From the NCBI GenBank assembly GCA_045586905.1, contig JAZNBF010000107.1, positions 1 through 64,000 of the forward strand: DNA of 64,000 bases. Reading direction: 5' to 3'. Below are positions 7,542 to 15,248 of the stretch, piece by piece. The first letter of the stretch is position 1; every line of letters begins with the position of its first letter. The notes beneath the pieces were generated by a model that saw nothing but the letters and a program-made list of their open reading frames with translations, was not told where the DNA came from and ran no database searches. The position numbers were made by a program, and so were the translations under genes. The DNA comes from RGIG1828 sp045586905 (GTDB taxonomy: Bacteria; Bacillota; Clostridia; UMGS1810).

Positions 7542-8672
7542 TTGTTTAAACTGATAAAAAAATACGGTAATGCCCGTCGGGGCACATTCACCACGCCCCA
7601 CGGTGTGATTCAGACTCCCGTCTTTATGAATGTCGGCACAATCGCCGCCATAAAGGGTGCCGTTTCCACCATGGACCTAAAAGACATAGGATGTCAGGTA
7701 GAACTTTCCAACACCTATCATCTCCATGTCCGTCCCGGCGACAAACTCATAAAAGAGCTCGGCGGACTTCATAAGTTCATGAACTGGGATCGCCCCATCC
7801 TTACCGACAGTGGTGGCTTTCAGGTGTTTTCGCTTGCAGGCCTCCGCAAAATAAGCGAGGAGGGCGTACATTTCAGCTCCCATGTTGACGGACGGAAAAT
7901 ATTTATGGGGCCCGAGGAAAGCATGCAAATTCAGTCAAACCTTGCCTCTACCATAGCCATGGCATTTGATGAATGTGTTGCTCTTCCTGCCGAATATTCC
8001 TATGCAAAAAAATCCCACGAGCGCACAATCAGGTGGCTTGAGAGATGTCAGAAGGAAATGGCAAGACTCAATTCTCTCCCCGACACTATAAATCAGAAGC
8101 AAATGCTCTTTGGCATCAATCAGGGTGCCACCTTCGATGATCTTCGCATTGAAAATATGAAAACCATCGCTTCCTTCGACCTCGACGGTTATGCCATAGG
8201 AGGACTTGCAGTAGGGGAGACGCATGAAGAAATGTATCATATCTTAGATGTCACTCTTCCTTTTGCCCCCGAAAACAAGCCGCGCTATCTTATGGGTGTC
8301 GGCACTCCCATAAACATTCTCGAGGGCGTCGACAGAGGCATCGACTTTTTTGACTGCGTAATGCCGAGCCGCAATGCCCGTCATTGCCATCTTTTCACAT
8401 CCGAGGGACAGATGAACCTCAAAAACGAAAAATTTGAGCGCGACACCCGTCCTATCGACGAAAACTGCTCTTGTCCTGCCTGTCAGAACTATTCAAGAGC
8501 CTACATCCGTCATCTTTTCAAAGCAAAAGAAATGCTTGCAATGAGACTTTGCGTGCTTCATAACCTTTATTTCTACAACAATTTAATGGCAGAAATACGC
8601 ACAGCCATCGAAAACGATGTATACAAACAATTCAAAGAGGAAAAAATAGAAATATATTCCAAAAGAGTATAA
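7542..8672 (+). CDS. tgt: tRNA-guanine (queuine) transglycosylase
   Basis: Exchanges guanine 34 of GUN-anticodon tRNAs for preQ1, a step in queuosine formation. The 376-residue TIM-barrel enzyme shows DSGGFQVFSL near the N terminus, GGLAVGE, the nucleophile motif DFFDCVMPSR, and the zinc site CSCPAC with a later His (HNLYFY). The start is taken as TTG at 7542, since AAAGGA lies nine bases upstream; an in-frame TTG at 7524 overlaps that ribosome site. The short gap to yajC and secDF is the usual tgt-yajC-secD-secF arrangement. Confidence 0.96.
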   Translation: MFKLIKKYGNARRGTFTTPHGVIQTPVFMNVGTIAAIKGAVSTMDLKDIGCQVELSNTYHLHVRPGDKLIKELGGLHKFMNWDRPILTDSGGFQVFSLAGLRKISEEGVHFSSHVDGRKIFMGPEESMQIQSNLASTIAMAFDECVALPAEYSYAKKSHERTIRWLERCQKEMARLNSLPDTINQKQMLFGINQGATFDDLRIENMKTIASFDLDGYAIGGLAVGETHEEMYHILDVTLPFAPENKPRYLMGVGTPINILEGVDRGIDFFDCVMPSRNARHCHLFTSEGQMNLKNEKFERDTRPIDENCSCPACQNYSRAYIRHLFKAKEMLAMRLCVLHNLYFYNNLMAEIRTAIENDVYKQFKEEKIEIYSKRV

Positions 8673-8679
8673 AAACATA

Positions 8680-8708
8680 TTGCATTTTTCCCTCTTGTAG
8701 TGTATAAT
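8680..8708 (+). promoter_or_regulatory. Promoter before yajC
   Basis: TTGCAT, a 17-bp spacer and TATAAT in the tgt-yajC gap. Confidence 0.7.
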
Positions 8709-8743
8709 TATAACATTATATTATTAACTTTGGAGGTACTCAA

Positions 8744-9124
8744 ATGAACTTTTTTGAACTCACAGCATATGCTGCTCCCGCTGCCGCACAGCAGCCTCAG
8801 TCTGCCGGCTCTATGATCAGTGCATTTCTTCCTTTCATCATTATCTTAGGTGTTATGTATTTCCTTATGATAAGACCTCAGAAGAAAAAAGAAAAATTAA
8901 AACAGGAAATGCTTTCTCAGCTCATCGTTGGTGACAAAATCCTCACCATCGGCGGCATTCATGGTAAAATCATTTCCATAAAAGGCGATAACCTCATCAT
9001 CGAAACAGGTAAGCCTTCAGAGCCCTCAACACTCAAAATCACCCGTTGGGCAATCTCCGAGGTAACCAAACCCGGTGATGAAAATGCTGCTCAGGCTGTT
9101 GAAGAACCCGAAACAGAAGAATAA
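8744..9124 (+). CDS. yajC: Preprotein translocase subunit YajC
   Basis: Accessory subunit of the Sec translocon that associates with SecDF. It has 126 residues: an Ala/Gln-rich N terminus, one membrane helix (about 27-43, with the signature MYFLMIRPQKKK just after it) and a cytoplasmic beta-rich domain (about 55-105), then an acidic tail. ATG at 8744 has a TTGGAGG site. It lies between tgt and secDF, with two small membrane-protein genes in between. Confidence 0.95.
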   Translation: MNFFELTAYAAPAAAQQPQSAGSMISAFLPFIIILGVMYFLMIRPQKKKEKLKQEMLSQLIVGDKILTIGGIHGKIISIKGDNLIIETGKPSEPSTLKITRWAISEVTKPGDENAAQAVEEPETEE

Positions 9125-9142
9125 TCTGCATAATAACAAATA

Positions 9143-9178
9143 CCTCCGAATATTTATTAAACAAAAAATATTCGGAGG
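9143..9178 (+). promoter_or_regulatory. 13-bp hairpin that sequesters the ribosome site of the next gene
   Basis: CCTCCGAATATTT (9143-9155) is exactly complementary to AAATATTCGGAGG (9166-9178), with a 10-base loop. The 3' arm contains the GGAGG that serves the GTG start at 9187. There is no T run after it, so it is more likely a translation-limiting or RNA-processing structure than a normal terminator. Confidence 0.6.
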
Positions 9179-9186
9179 GATTTATT

Positions 9187-9582
9187 GTGTCACAGCAAAA
9201 TTCAGCTGTCAGTTCTTTTTCACTTTTTAAGGGAATCAAATTTATTTTTATTTCTTACATCATTTCCGTCGCACTCATAGCAATTGTTTCGGCATTGGTT
9301 GTCTACACCGATGTTCCCGAGGCAATATGCGCTCCGTCTGTAAGAGTAATAACATTTTTCGGAGCATTTCTGTCGTCGTTTCTCACTGCACGTAATCTGA
9401 CCGGTCAGGGCTGGATTGCAGGTGCAATTGTCGGCGCGCTCAACATCTGTTTTATAATTCTTTTGGGTGCGGCATCATATGGTACTCTCATATTCACCCT
9501 GCCCAATCTGTACATGCTGATTTTCGGCATCATCTCAGGCATGGCAGGCGGCATAATCGGAGTAAACATGTCACATAAGTAA
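9187..9582 (+). CDS. TIGR04086-type small membrane protein
   Basis: A 131-residue integral membrane protein with four predicted helices (about 17-40, 50-68, 75-98, 105-128), matching the layout of the TIGR04086 family that is often found beside yajC in Firmicutes. Its function is unknown. The start is GTG with GGAGGG upstream, but that site is buried in a perfect hairpin. It is followed 20 bases later by another small membrane-protein gene. Confidence 0.8.
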   Translation: MSQQNSAVSSFSLFKGIKFIFISYIISVALIAIVSALVVYTDVPEAICAPSVRVITFFGAFLSSFLTARNLTGQGWIAGAIVGALNICFIILLGAASYGTLIFTLPNLYMLIFGIISGMAGGIIGVNMSHK

Positions 9583-9602
9583 CAAAGAGAGGAGAATGTC
9601 TG

Positions 9603-9950
9603 ATGAAATTTGCACCAAGCAATGCATTTTTCAAAACAATAGCTGTGTTTGTGGCTGTTTTATGCATCATCAGCCTTTCAAATGTTTTTCAGACAGAGCC
9701 TCTCTTCGAAGTGTTCAATCCCATCTCGGAAGGTGAATCTTCCAATTCTGCCTCATCCCTGTCTGCGCTTTGTGAAAAAATGTTTTATTCCCGCGACACC
9801 ACTTTCGAAGCGCTTTTAAGGCAGGAACTCGACACCATCACGATGTGTTGCTGTGTAGTCAGCATAGTGTTTTTACTTTTTCTGATACTTCTGGTTTCCC
9901 TGAAAGAAAAATATATACATCCCACAAAAACACTCAGAATGCTTATTTGA
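9603..9950 (+). CDS. Uncharacterised two-helix membrane protein
   Basis: I do not recognise this 115-residue protein. It has an N-terminal hydrophobic helix (about 10-26), a central Ser/Glu-rich extracytoplasmic stretch of about 50 residues, and a second helix (about 80-98) beginning with three consecutive cysteines, then a basic cytoplasmic tail. ATG at 9603 has an AGAGGAG site. It lies between the TIGR04086 gene and secD, so it is probably co-transcribed with them. It may be a lineage-specific envelope protein. Confidence 0.6.
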   Translation: MKFAPSNAFFKTIAVFVAVLCIISLSNVFQTEPLFEVFNPISEGESSNSASSLSALCEKMFYSRDTTFEALLRQELDTITMCCCVVSIVFLLFLILLVSLKEKYIHPTKTLRMLI

Positions 9951-9998
9951 TAAAAAGCACAAAACATACATAATTATAAATCTTAAGGAGGACTACTA

Positions 9999-11246
9999 AT
10001 GAAAGCAAAAAGCATAGTAAAATTTTCAGCCGTTTGTGTAATTATTGCTATTTTGGCATATGTAGCAGCATTCGGTATTCAACTCTTTGGTTATTATATA
10101 CCTGCTTCGTTTGACGAAGATTACGGTATAGAAAAAGGTTTCGACCTTGCAGGTGGTTCAGTTATAGTTTTTGAACCCAAGGTTGACGACATTTCTTCCG
10201 TTACAGAAGAACAGATCAACGCGTCGGTTGCAGCACTTCGTCTTCGTCTCGATGCCAATGGCCTCAACGAAGCCACAGTGTCCGAGCAAACCAGTGACGA
10301 ACAGAGAAGACTTCGTGTTGAAATCCCTGCAGTTACCGACCCCAACGAAGCTATCGCATACCTTGGTGCAATGGCAAGTCTTTCTTTCAAAGATCCAAAT
10401 GGCACAGAGGTTATAAACGGTACCCACGTTAAAGAAGCTCAGCCTGTTTCTCAGGACGGAAAAATCATGGTTCAGCTTCAGTTCACAAGCGAAGGTCAGG
10501 CTCTTTTTGCCGAGGCAACAGGCAGACTTGTAGGTCAGCAGCTCTCTATCTATGTTGACAATGTTCTCGTTTCAAGCCCCAGTGTAGATGAAGCAATCAA
10601 TAGTGAAACATGCGTAATCGAAGGTAATTTCGATTCCGACACTGCAACTCTTTTGGCAAATCAGATCAAATCAGGTACACTTCCCTTTGCTCTCGAACCT
10701 ATCAGCCAGAGCAGCGTAGGTGCACAGCTTGGTGACGATGCTCTCAACAAGAGCCTCATGGCATGTGGCATTGGCCTTCTTCTCGTTATGATCTTTATGA
10801 TTGTTATATACAGACTCAATGGTCTTGTTGCCGACATTGCCCTCATTGGCTATGTGGCAATTGTAGCTCTCATCATCCATGGCTTTGGTATTCAGCTCAC
10901 ACTTCCCGGTATTGCAGGTGTCATCCTCACCATCGGTACTGCTGTCGATGCCAATGTAATCATATTCGAAAGAATCAAAGAAGAACGCAAAACAGGCAAA
11001 TCTCTCCGCGTAGCTGTTGATTCAGGTTTCAACCGTGCTTTCTCAGCCATCATCGATGCCAATGTAACCACAATCATTGCTGCAATTGCACTCTGGTATT
11101 TTGGTTCCGGCACCATCATCGGCTTTGCAAAAACCTTGTTCATCGGTACAATTGTGAGCATGTTTACAGCAGTTTTTGTTACAAGATTCCTTCTCCGTCA
11201 GGTTGTTGGTTTCGGCATCAAAAACAAAAAAGCTGTCAGTGCATAA
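9999..11246 (+). CDS. secD: Protein translocase subunit SecD
   Basis: Membrane partner of SecYEG that uses the proton gradient to complete protein export. It has 415 residues: first helix about 9-29, a large extracytoplasmic domain with the DLAGGSV motif, and five C-terminal helices with GTAVDANVIIFERIKEE in the fourth-fifth helix region. This is the compact Gram-positive form. ATG at 9999 is preceded by AAGGAGG. secF begins 17 bases after its stop. Confidence 0.96.
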   Translation: MKAKSIVKFSAVCVIIAILAYVAAFGIQLFGYYIPASFDEDYGIEKGFDLAGGSVIVFEPKVDDISSVTEEQINASVAALRLRLDANGLNEATVSEQTSDEQRRLRVEIPAVTDPNEAIAYLGAMASLSFKDPNGTEVINGTHVKEAQPVSQDGKIMVQLQFTSEGQALFAEATGRLVGQQLSIYVDNVLVSSPSVDEAINSETCVIEGNFDSDTATLLANQIKSGTLPFALEPISQSSVGAQLGDDALNKSLMACGIGLLLVMIFMIVIYRLNGLVADIALIGYVAIVALIIHGFGIQLTLPGIAGVILTIGTAVDANVIIFERIKEERKTGKSLRVAVDSGFNRAFSAIIDANVTTIIAAIALWYFGSGTIIGFAKTLFIGTIVSMFTAVFVTRFLLRQVVGFGIKNKKAVSA

Positions 11247-11263
11247 GAGGAGGGTATTAGAAT

Positions 11264-12121
11264 ATGTTTAACATTATAGAAAAAAGAAAAATCTTCTTTG
11301 CCATACCTGCTGTAATAATCCTTGTTGGTTTAATTTGCTTCATCGCTTTCGGCGGTTTCAATGCCGATATCGATTTCACAGGCGGTACAGCCATGGAAAT
11401 TAACCTTGGTGAAGATTTCAATGAAAATGCTATAAGAGATGCAATCAATCCTATTGATGGTGTTACGGTTTCTTCCGTTCAAAGCACAGGTCCTCAGAGC
11501 GCTCTGATAAAGACAACCCCAATCCCTCAGGAAAAATACGAGCAGGTTCAGGCTGCTGTATCAGAAGCTTTCCCCGATTCCGAAATCATTTCAAGAGATT
11601 CCGTAAGTGCTACTGTCGGCAAAGAAATGATGGCAACTGTTGTAAAAGCAGTTATTGTTGTTGTTATCCTCATGCTCATCTACATCTGGTTCAGATTTGA
11701 GCTTTTGTCAGGTATCTCTGCAATCCTTGCACTTTGCCATGACATGCTCATTATTTTCTCGGTGTATGCTATTTTCCAGCTTCCTATAAACACCACATTT
11801 ATAGCAGCCATTCTCACCGTTTTAGGTTATTCAATCAATGCAACCATCGTTGTGTTTGACCGCATAAGAGAAAACAGCCGCCTTTTAAGAAAAGAAAGCT
11901 TCGAAAATGTTGTAAACAAGAGTATCTGGCAGACACTTTCCCGTTCCATCAACACAAGTGTAACCACCCTTATCACACTTGCTTGTCTCTACATTTTAGG
12001 TGTTACATCTATCAGACAGTTTATGCTGCCTCTCATTGTTGGTGTTGTATGTGGTGCTTATTCATCAGTCTTTCTTTCAGGTCAGTTCTGGGTGCTTTTC
12101 AAAGCTAAAAAAGCAAAATAA
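11264..12121 (+). CDS. secF: Protein translocase subunit SecF
   Basis: Second subunit of the SecDF export motor, 285 residues. It has the first helix at about 9-29, the FTGGTAMEI motif, a shorter extracytoplasmic domain, and a C-terminal five-helix region with YSINATIVVFDRIREN. It is a separate gene from secD, unlike the fused SecDF of Bacillus. A strong terminator follows 19 bases downstream, closing the unit. Confidence 0.96.
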   Translation: MFNIIEKRKIFFAIPAVIILVGLICFIAFGGFNADIDFTGGTAMEINLGEDFNENAIRDAINPIDGVTVSSVQSTGPQSALIKTTPIPQEKYEQVQAAVSEAFPDSEIISRDSVSATVGKEMMATVVKAVIVVVILMLIYIWFRFELLSGISAILALCHDMLIIFSVYAIFQLPINTTFIAAILTVLGYSINATIVVFDRIRENSRLLRKESFENVVNKSIWQTLSRSINTSVTTLITLACLYILGVTSIRQFMLPLIVGVVCGAYSSVFLSGQFWVLFKAKKAK

Positions 12122-12140
12122 TAAAGCATTAAATTTTAAA

Positions 12141-12169
12141 GGGAGAAACGAAACGGTTTCTCCCTTTTT
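12141..12169 (+). terminator. Terminator of secDF
   Basis: GGGAGAAAC and GGTTTCTCCC form the stem, followed by TTTTT. Confidence 0.85.
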
Positions 12170-12177
12170 ACATGCAC

Positions 12178-12209
12178 AAAAAATCCGGATGACATCACAT
12201 CCGGATTTT
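12178..12209 (-). terminator. Terminator of the nucleotidyltransferase gene
   Basis: AAAATCCGGATG and CATCCGGATTTT form a 12-bp stem. Read on the minus strand it ends in six T, placing it directly after the gene that ends at 12217. Confidence 0.8.
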
Positions 12210-12216
12210 AAATGTT

Positions 12217-12954
12217 TTATTTTGCACTGAAAATTTCATTTACTTCTTTATACGATTTCGGTGTGCCTATGTCGTAGCACTCGCCCTCAAACTTGTAGGC
12301 ATACACATCTTTGTGTTTATGAAGCCAGCTCGGGAAAAATCCGGGAGCATCGGGATTGTTGCCCTCATCAAGATATTTTTTAATGAGCTTAACAGTGTCC
12401 TTTTTATATATGTAAGAAGCAAATGCAGCAATGTTGCTCTTCGGATTTTGTGGCTTTTCTTCCATGTCAAGCACTTTGCCACTGTCATCGGTAATGACAT
12501 TTGCCATTCTTCTGAGTTCTTCCACTTCGTTGATTTCTTTTACGAGAATCATGTCAGAATTTTTGCTCACATATTCATTGTAGAAATCTTTAAGCTTAAA
12601 TGTAAAGATGTTGTCGCCTGCCATAACGAGAATTTCGTCATCGATTTTCAAAGTGTCTATGGCAAACTGCATGTCGCCCACAGCACCGAGCTTGTTTGTG
12701 TCATCGGTTGTATTGTCATTGAGCACAGTGATGGGGAATCTCAGCTTTCTGCCCTCTGCCCACTGCGAAAAATGAGGATAGAATTTTTCGTTGCTGATAA
12801 CAATAAGTTCATCAACCTTTTCAATTTCCTCTATTTCATCCACGATGTAGTCAATTATAGGTTTGTCGGCGATAGGCAGGAGAGCCTTTGGCTGATTTAA
12901 AGTCAGCGGATAAAGTCTTGTTGCATATCCTGCTGCGAGAATAATAGCTTTCAT
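12217..12954 (-). CDS. Sugar-phosphate or choline-phosphate nucleotidyltransferase
   Basis: Cytoplasmic enzyme that would activate a phosphorylated sugar or alcohol with an NTP. It has 245 residues, a single Rossmann-like NTP-transferase domain without a C-terminal hexapeptide domain. The N-terminal motif AAGYATRLYPLT is a variant of the usual GxGTRLxPLT, and KALLPIADKPIIDY follows. Later GDNIF and the EEKP motif fit the family. Candidates are glucose-1-phosphate thymidylyltransferase-like, MurNAc-1-phosphate uridylyltransferase and LicC-type enzymes; the substrate cannot be decided. The start at 12954 is chosen because GGAGGTAAT precedes it; the open frame extends 63 bases further upstream without a ribosome site. 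Confidence 0.85.
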   Translation of the reverse strand: MKAIILAAGYATRLYPLTLNQPKALLPIADKPIIDYIVDEIEEIEKVDELIVISNEKFYPHFSQWAEGRKLRFPITVLNDNTTDDTNKLGAVGDMQFAIDTLKIDDEILVMAGDNIFTFKLKDFYNEYVSKNSDMILVKEINEVEELRRMANVITDDSGKVLDMEEKPQNPKSNIAAFASYIYKKDTVKLIKKYLDEGNNPDAPGFFPSWLHKHKDVYAYKFEGECYDIGTPKSYKEVNEIFSAK

Positions 12955-13035
12955 TATCATTACCTCCGTGATAATAATCTTTGCATCGATTATATCACCA
13001 AAAGATAAAAAAATCAACAGCTTATTTGTGATAGA

Positions 13036-13290
13036 TTATTCCGCTTTTTTCATATACTTAATCCTTGTTGCATTCCCGCCTCTTATATGTCTTTCCTGCT
13101 TGTTTGTCTCCAGAAGCTTTTTTACTTCTCCATATGCAGTCGGACTTATATTTTTAAGCCTTTCGCTTATGTCTTTGTGCACCGTCGATTTCGACACTCC
13201 AAATCTTGTTGCCGCGCCCCTCACGGTGCATTTTGTTTCAAGCATGTAGCCTGCAATATCCATTGCTCTGTGGACAATATAATCCTTCAC
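13036..13290 (-). CDS. spoIIID: Sporulation transcriptional regulator SpoIIID
   Basis: Mother-cell DNA-binding regulator acting with sigma-E. It has 84 residues from GTG at 13290, with the typical start VKDYIVHRAM, a helix-turn-helix containing GVSKSTVHKDISERL (about 34-48) and the basic RHIRGGNATRIKY motif near the end. A GAGGTGAG ribosome site lies just before the GTG. An alternative GTG at 13299 overlaps that site. Its presence supports a spore-forming lineage. Confidence 0.95.
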   Translation of the reverse strand: MKDYIVHRAMDIAGYMLETKCTVRGAATRFGVSKSTVHKDISERLKNISPTAYGEVKKLLETNKQERHIRGGNATRIKYMKKAE

Positions 13291-13394
13291 AAATCTCACC
13301 TCAAAACATTACTTGCTAATATATATGAGGCAAGGGGAGCGAAAATGCAGAGCATATCATATTAATAAATTTTTGTTAACTTTTTCTGTTCGCC

Positions 13395-13423
13395 TTGAAA
13401 ACATGTACTTTTTGTGTTATAAT
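13395..13423 (+). promoter_or_regulatory. Promoter before the structured repeat and exporter gene
   Basis: TTGAAA, a 17-bp spacer and TATAAT. Transcription would begin near 13430, so the following multi-hairpin element would lie in a roughly 155-base leader of the AI-2E-type gene. Confidence 0.75.
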
Positions 13424-13442
13424 GAGTTTGCAAAGCATACTC

Positions 13443-13522
13443 AATGAATTGCCTTTGGCGTGAATTGAGCCTTGAGGCTCATGAATGGCACTTCGTGCAT
13501 TGTAAAGACAATTCAATTCATT
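13443..13522. repeat. Structured element: nested AATTG arms enclosing three hairpins
   Basis: AATGAATTG (13443-13451) pairs with CAATTCATT (13514-13522), and TGAATTG (13461-13467) pairs with CAATTCA (13509-13515), as alternatives. Inside are three small hairpins: GCC-TTT-GGC (13451-13459), GAGCC-TTGA-GGCTC (13467-13480), and GCAC-TTC-GTGC (13488-13498) extended by AAT/ATT with one bulged G. The arms GAATTG/CAATTC recur between the hairpins. This resembles the short palindromic interspersed elements of clostridial genomes, or a folded leader RNA. It is not coding. Confidence 0.6.
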
Positions 13523-13585
13523 AAAAAATTATGACATCTAAATCGTTGCTGATTTTATAACATAAAGCGAAAGGGGAATTTCAAA

Positions 13586-14728
13586 ATGAAGCTTGAATGG
13601 AAAGGTTGCATCAGGCTTGCAATCACACTTTTTATTTTGTACATCTGTATATATTTCTGGAAGCCTGTCATAGGTGCTGTGGCAATCTTTTTAAAATCGC
13701 TCAGTCCGATACTTGTCGGATTTTCGATTGCATATGTTTTAAATATTCTCATGTCTTTCTATGAGCGTCACTATTTTGTTAAATTCGCTCATAAACCAAT
13801 TGTTCAGAAAAGTCGCATACCTGTTTGCGTTATTCTGGCAACAGTCAGCTTTTTTGCAATAATTGCAGCAGTTGTCATGCTCATAATTCCCGAGCTCATA
13901 AGCTGTATCGAATTCATACTGTCACAAATTCCCCCGTTTGTGAAATCAGTTTTAGACAACGATTTCATAGCAAGCATTATTCCCAAAGATGTTGCCTTAA
14001 GCCTTGAATCTGTCAACTGGCAAGACCTTGTGTCAAAGGTGGCTCAGTTTGTTGCCACAGGAGTAAGCACTGCGGCAGAAGCAATTTTTTCTGCTCTTTC
14101 CTCCATAACTTCATTTATTATAACTGTACTTTTGAGTGTGATTTTTGCCATTTATTTCATGCTTGCCAAAAACACTCTTTTCAACCAGGCACGCAGACTT
14201 ACTCATACTTACTTCTCAAAATTTGAAAATAAAATAATATATGTGTTCAGAGTTTTAAATGACAGCTTCCACAAATTCATAGTAGGACAGTGTGTTGAAG
14301 CAGTAATATTGTGGATTTTGTGTACCATCGGCATGCTGATATTCCGTTTCCCGTATGCACAGATGATAAGTGCTTTCATTGGTTTTACAGCACTTGTTCC
14401 AATTGCAGGTGCCTACATTGGTGCCATTGTCGGTGCCATCATGATTCTCACTGTTTCGCCTCTTCAGGCACTTCTTTTCATTGTTTTCATCATAGTGCTT
14501 CAGCAAATAGAGGGTAACCTCATATATCCCAAAGTTGTCGGCAAATCAATAGGTCTTCCGGCTGTATGGGTTTTAGCCGGCATCACAATCGGCGGAGGCG
14601 TTATGGGCATATTTGGTATGCTTATTGGTGTACCGGTTGTGGCAGCAGTATATCGTCTCATTCGTGACGATATCAAATACAAAGAATTTGAAGAACAGTC
14701 ACAAAAGCCAAAATCAAAAGATAAATAA
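13586..14728 (+). CDS. AI-2E family transporter
   Basis: Polytopic membrane protein of 380 residues in the AI-2E (TqsA/YdiK) superfamily. It has an N-terminal pair of helices, an amphipathic middle segment (about 105-165), and a C-terminal block of helices with the conserved GPxxGA-like stretch here seen as LVPIAGAYIGA and LQQIEGNLIYPKVVG. Members export diverse small molecules, and in some bacteria act as Na+/H+ antiporters; the substrate is not predictable. ATG at 13586 has an AAAGGGG site. It has its own promoter, and the leader contains an unusual structured element. Confidence 0.88.
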   Translation: MKLEWKGCIRLAITLFILYICIYFWKPVIGAVAIFLKSLSPILVGFSIAYVLNILMSFYERHYFVKFAHKPIVQKSRIPVCVILATVSFFAIIAAVVMLIIPELISCIEFILSQIPPFVKSVLDNDFIASIIPKDVALSLESVNWQDLVSKVAQFVATGVSTAAEAIFSALSSITSFIITVLLSVIFAIYFMLAKNTLFNQARRLTHTYFSKFENKIIYVFRVLNDSFHKFIVGQCVEAVILWILCTIGMLIFRFPYAQMISAFIGFTALVPIAGAYIGAIVGAIMILTVSPLQALLFIVFIIVLQQIEGNLIYPKVVGKSIGLPAVWVLAGITIGGGVMGIFGMLIGVPVVAAVYRLIRDDIKYKEFEEQSQKPKSKDK

Positions 14729-14736
14729 ACAAAGCA

Positions 14737-14769
14737 AAAGAGAGCAGAACAATTTGTTCTGCTCTCTTT
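14737..14769 (+). terminator. Terminator after the AI-2E-type gene
   Basis: AAAGAGAGCAGAACAA and TTGTTCTGCTCTCTTT form a 16-bp stem with a one-base gap, ending in TTT. A-rich on the left side, so it could work in both directions. Confidence 0.75.
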
Positions 14770-14795
14770 AAATTTAAAGATATAAACAAAATATA

Positions 14796-14823
14796 TTTCG
14801 TCCGTCAAATCTCGCGGACGAAT
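14796..14823 (-). terminator. Probable terminator of rpmB
   Basis: On the minus strand TTCGTCCG and CGGACGAA form an 8-bp stem with a 10-base loop, followed by a T-rich stretch. It is 15 bases after the rpmB stop codon. Confidence 0.55.
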
Positions 14824-14837
14824 ATTTTTGAAGGCAC

Positions 14838-15026
14838 TCAGATAGCTCTGGTAACCTTGTTAGAACGAAGGCAGCTTGTGCAAACATTAATTCTCTTTGG
14901 TGTACCATCAACAAGAGCTTTAACACTTCTTACGTTAGCTTTCCAAGTTCTGTTTGATCTTCTGTGTGAGTGGCTGACTTTAATACCAAAAGCCACACCT
15001 TTACCGCATATTGCGCATTTAGCCAT
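14838..15026 (-). CDS. rpmB: 50S ribosomal protein L28
   Basis: Large-subunit ribosomal protein of 62 residues. Typical features are the start MAKCAICGKG, the central SHSHRRSNRTWKANVR block and a second CxxC (CTSC) that makes it the zinc-binding C+ form. ATG at 15026 is preceded by AGGAGGTGC. It is monocistronic with its own promoter. Confidence 0.98.
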   Translation of the reverse strand: MAKCAICGKGVAFGIKVSHSHRRSNRTWKANVRSVKALVDGTPKRINVCTSCLRSNKVTRAI

Positions 15027-15084
15027 TTATAAGCACCTCCTATTATAGCCCATAGGTCATAAGCCCATTCATAAAACATAGGAT

Positions 15085-15113
15085 ATTATAGCAGATAATA
15101 CGTGCGATTGCAA
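15085..15113 (-). promoter_or_regulatory. rpmB promoter
   Basis: On the minus strand TTGCAA (15108-15113), 17-bp spacer, TATAAT (15085-15090). Confidence 0.8.
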
Positions 15114-15192
15114 GTGTTTTTTGAAAATTTTTTTAAAAAACGGAAAAACTGTCAGTTTTTATTAAAATTGCGCAATTTTTTTGTAAAACTAT

Positions 15193-15220
15193 TTGAATTT
15201 ATATAAAAATAGTGTATAAT
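15193..15220 (+). promoter_or_regulatory. Promoter of the hprK operon
   Basis: TTGAAT, a 16-bp spacer and TATAAT, about 30 bp before the hprK start codon. Confidence 0.7.
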
Positions 15221-15248
15221 AATACTGATTATATTGTGGAGGTGCATT

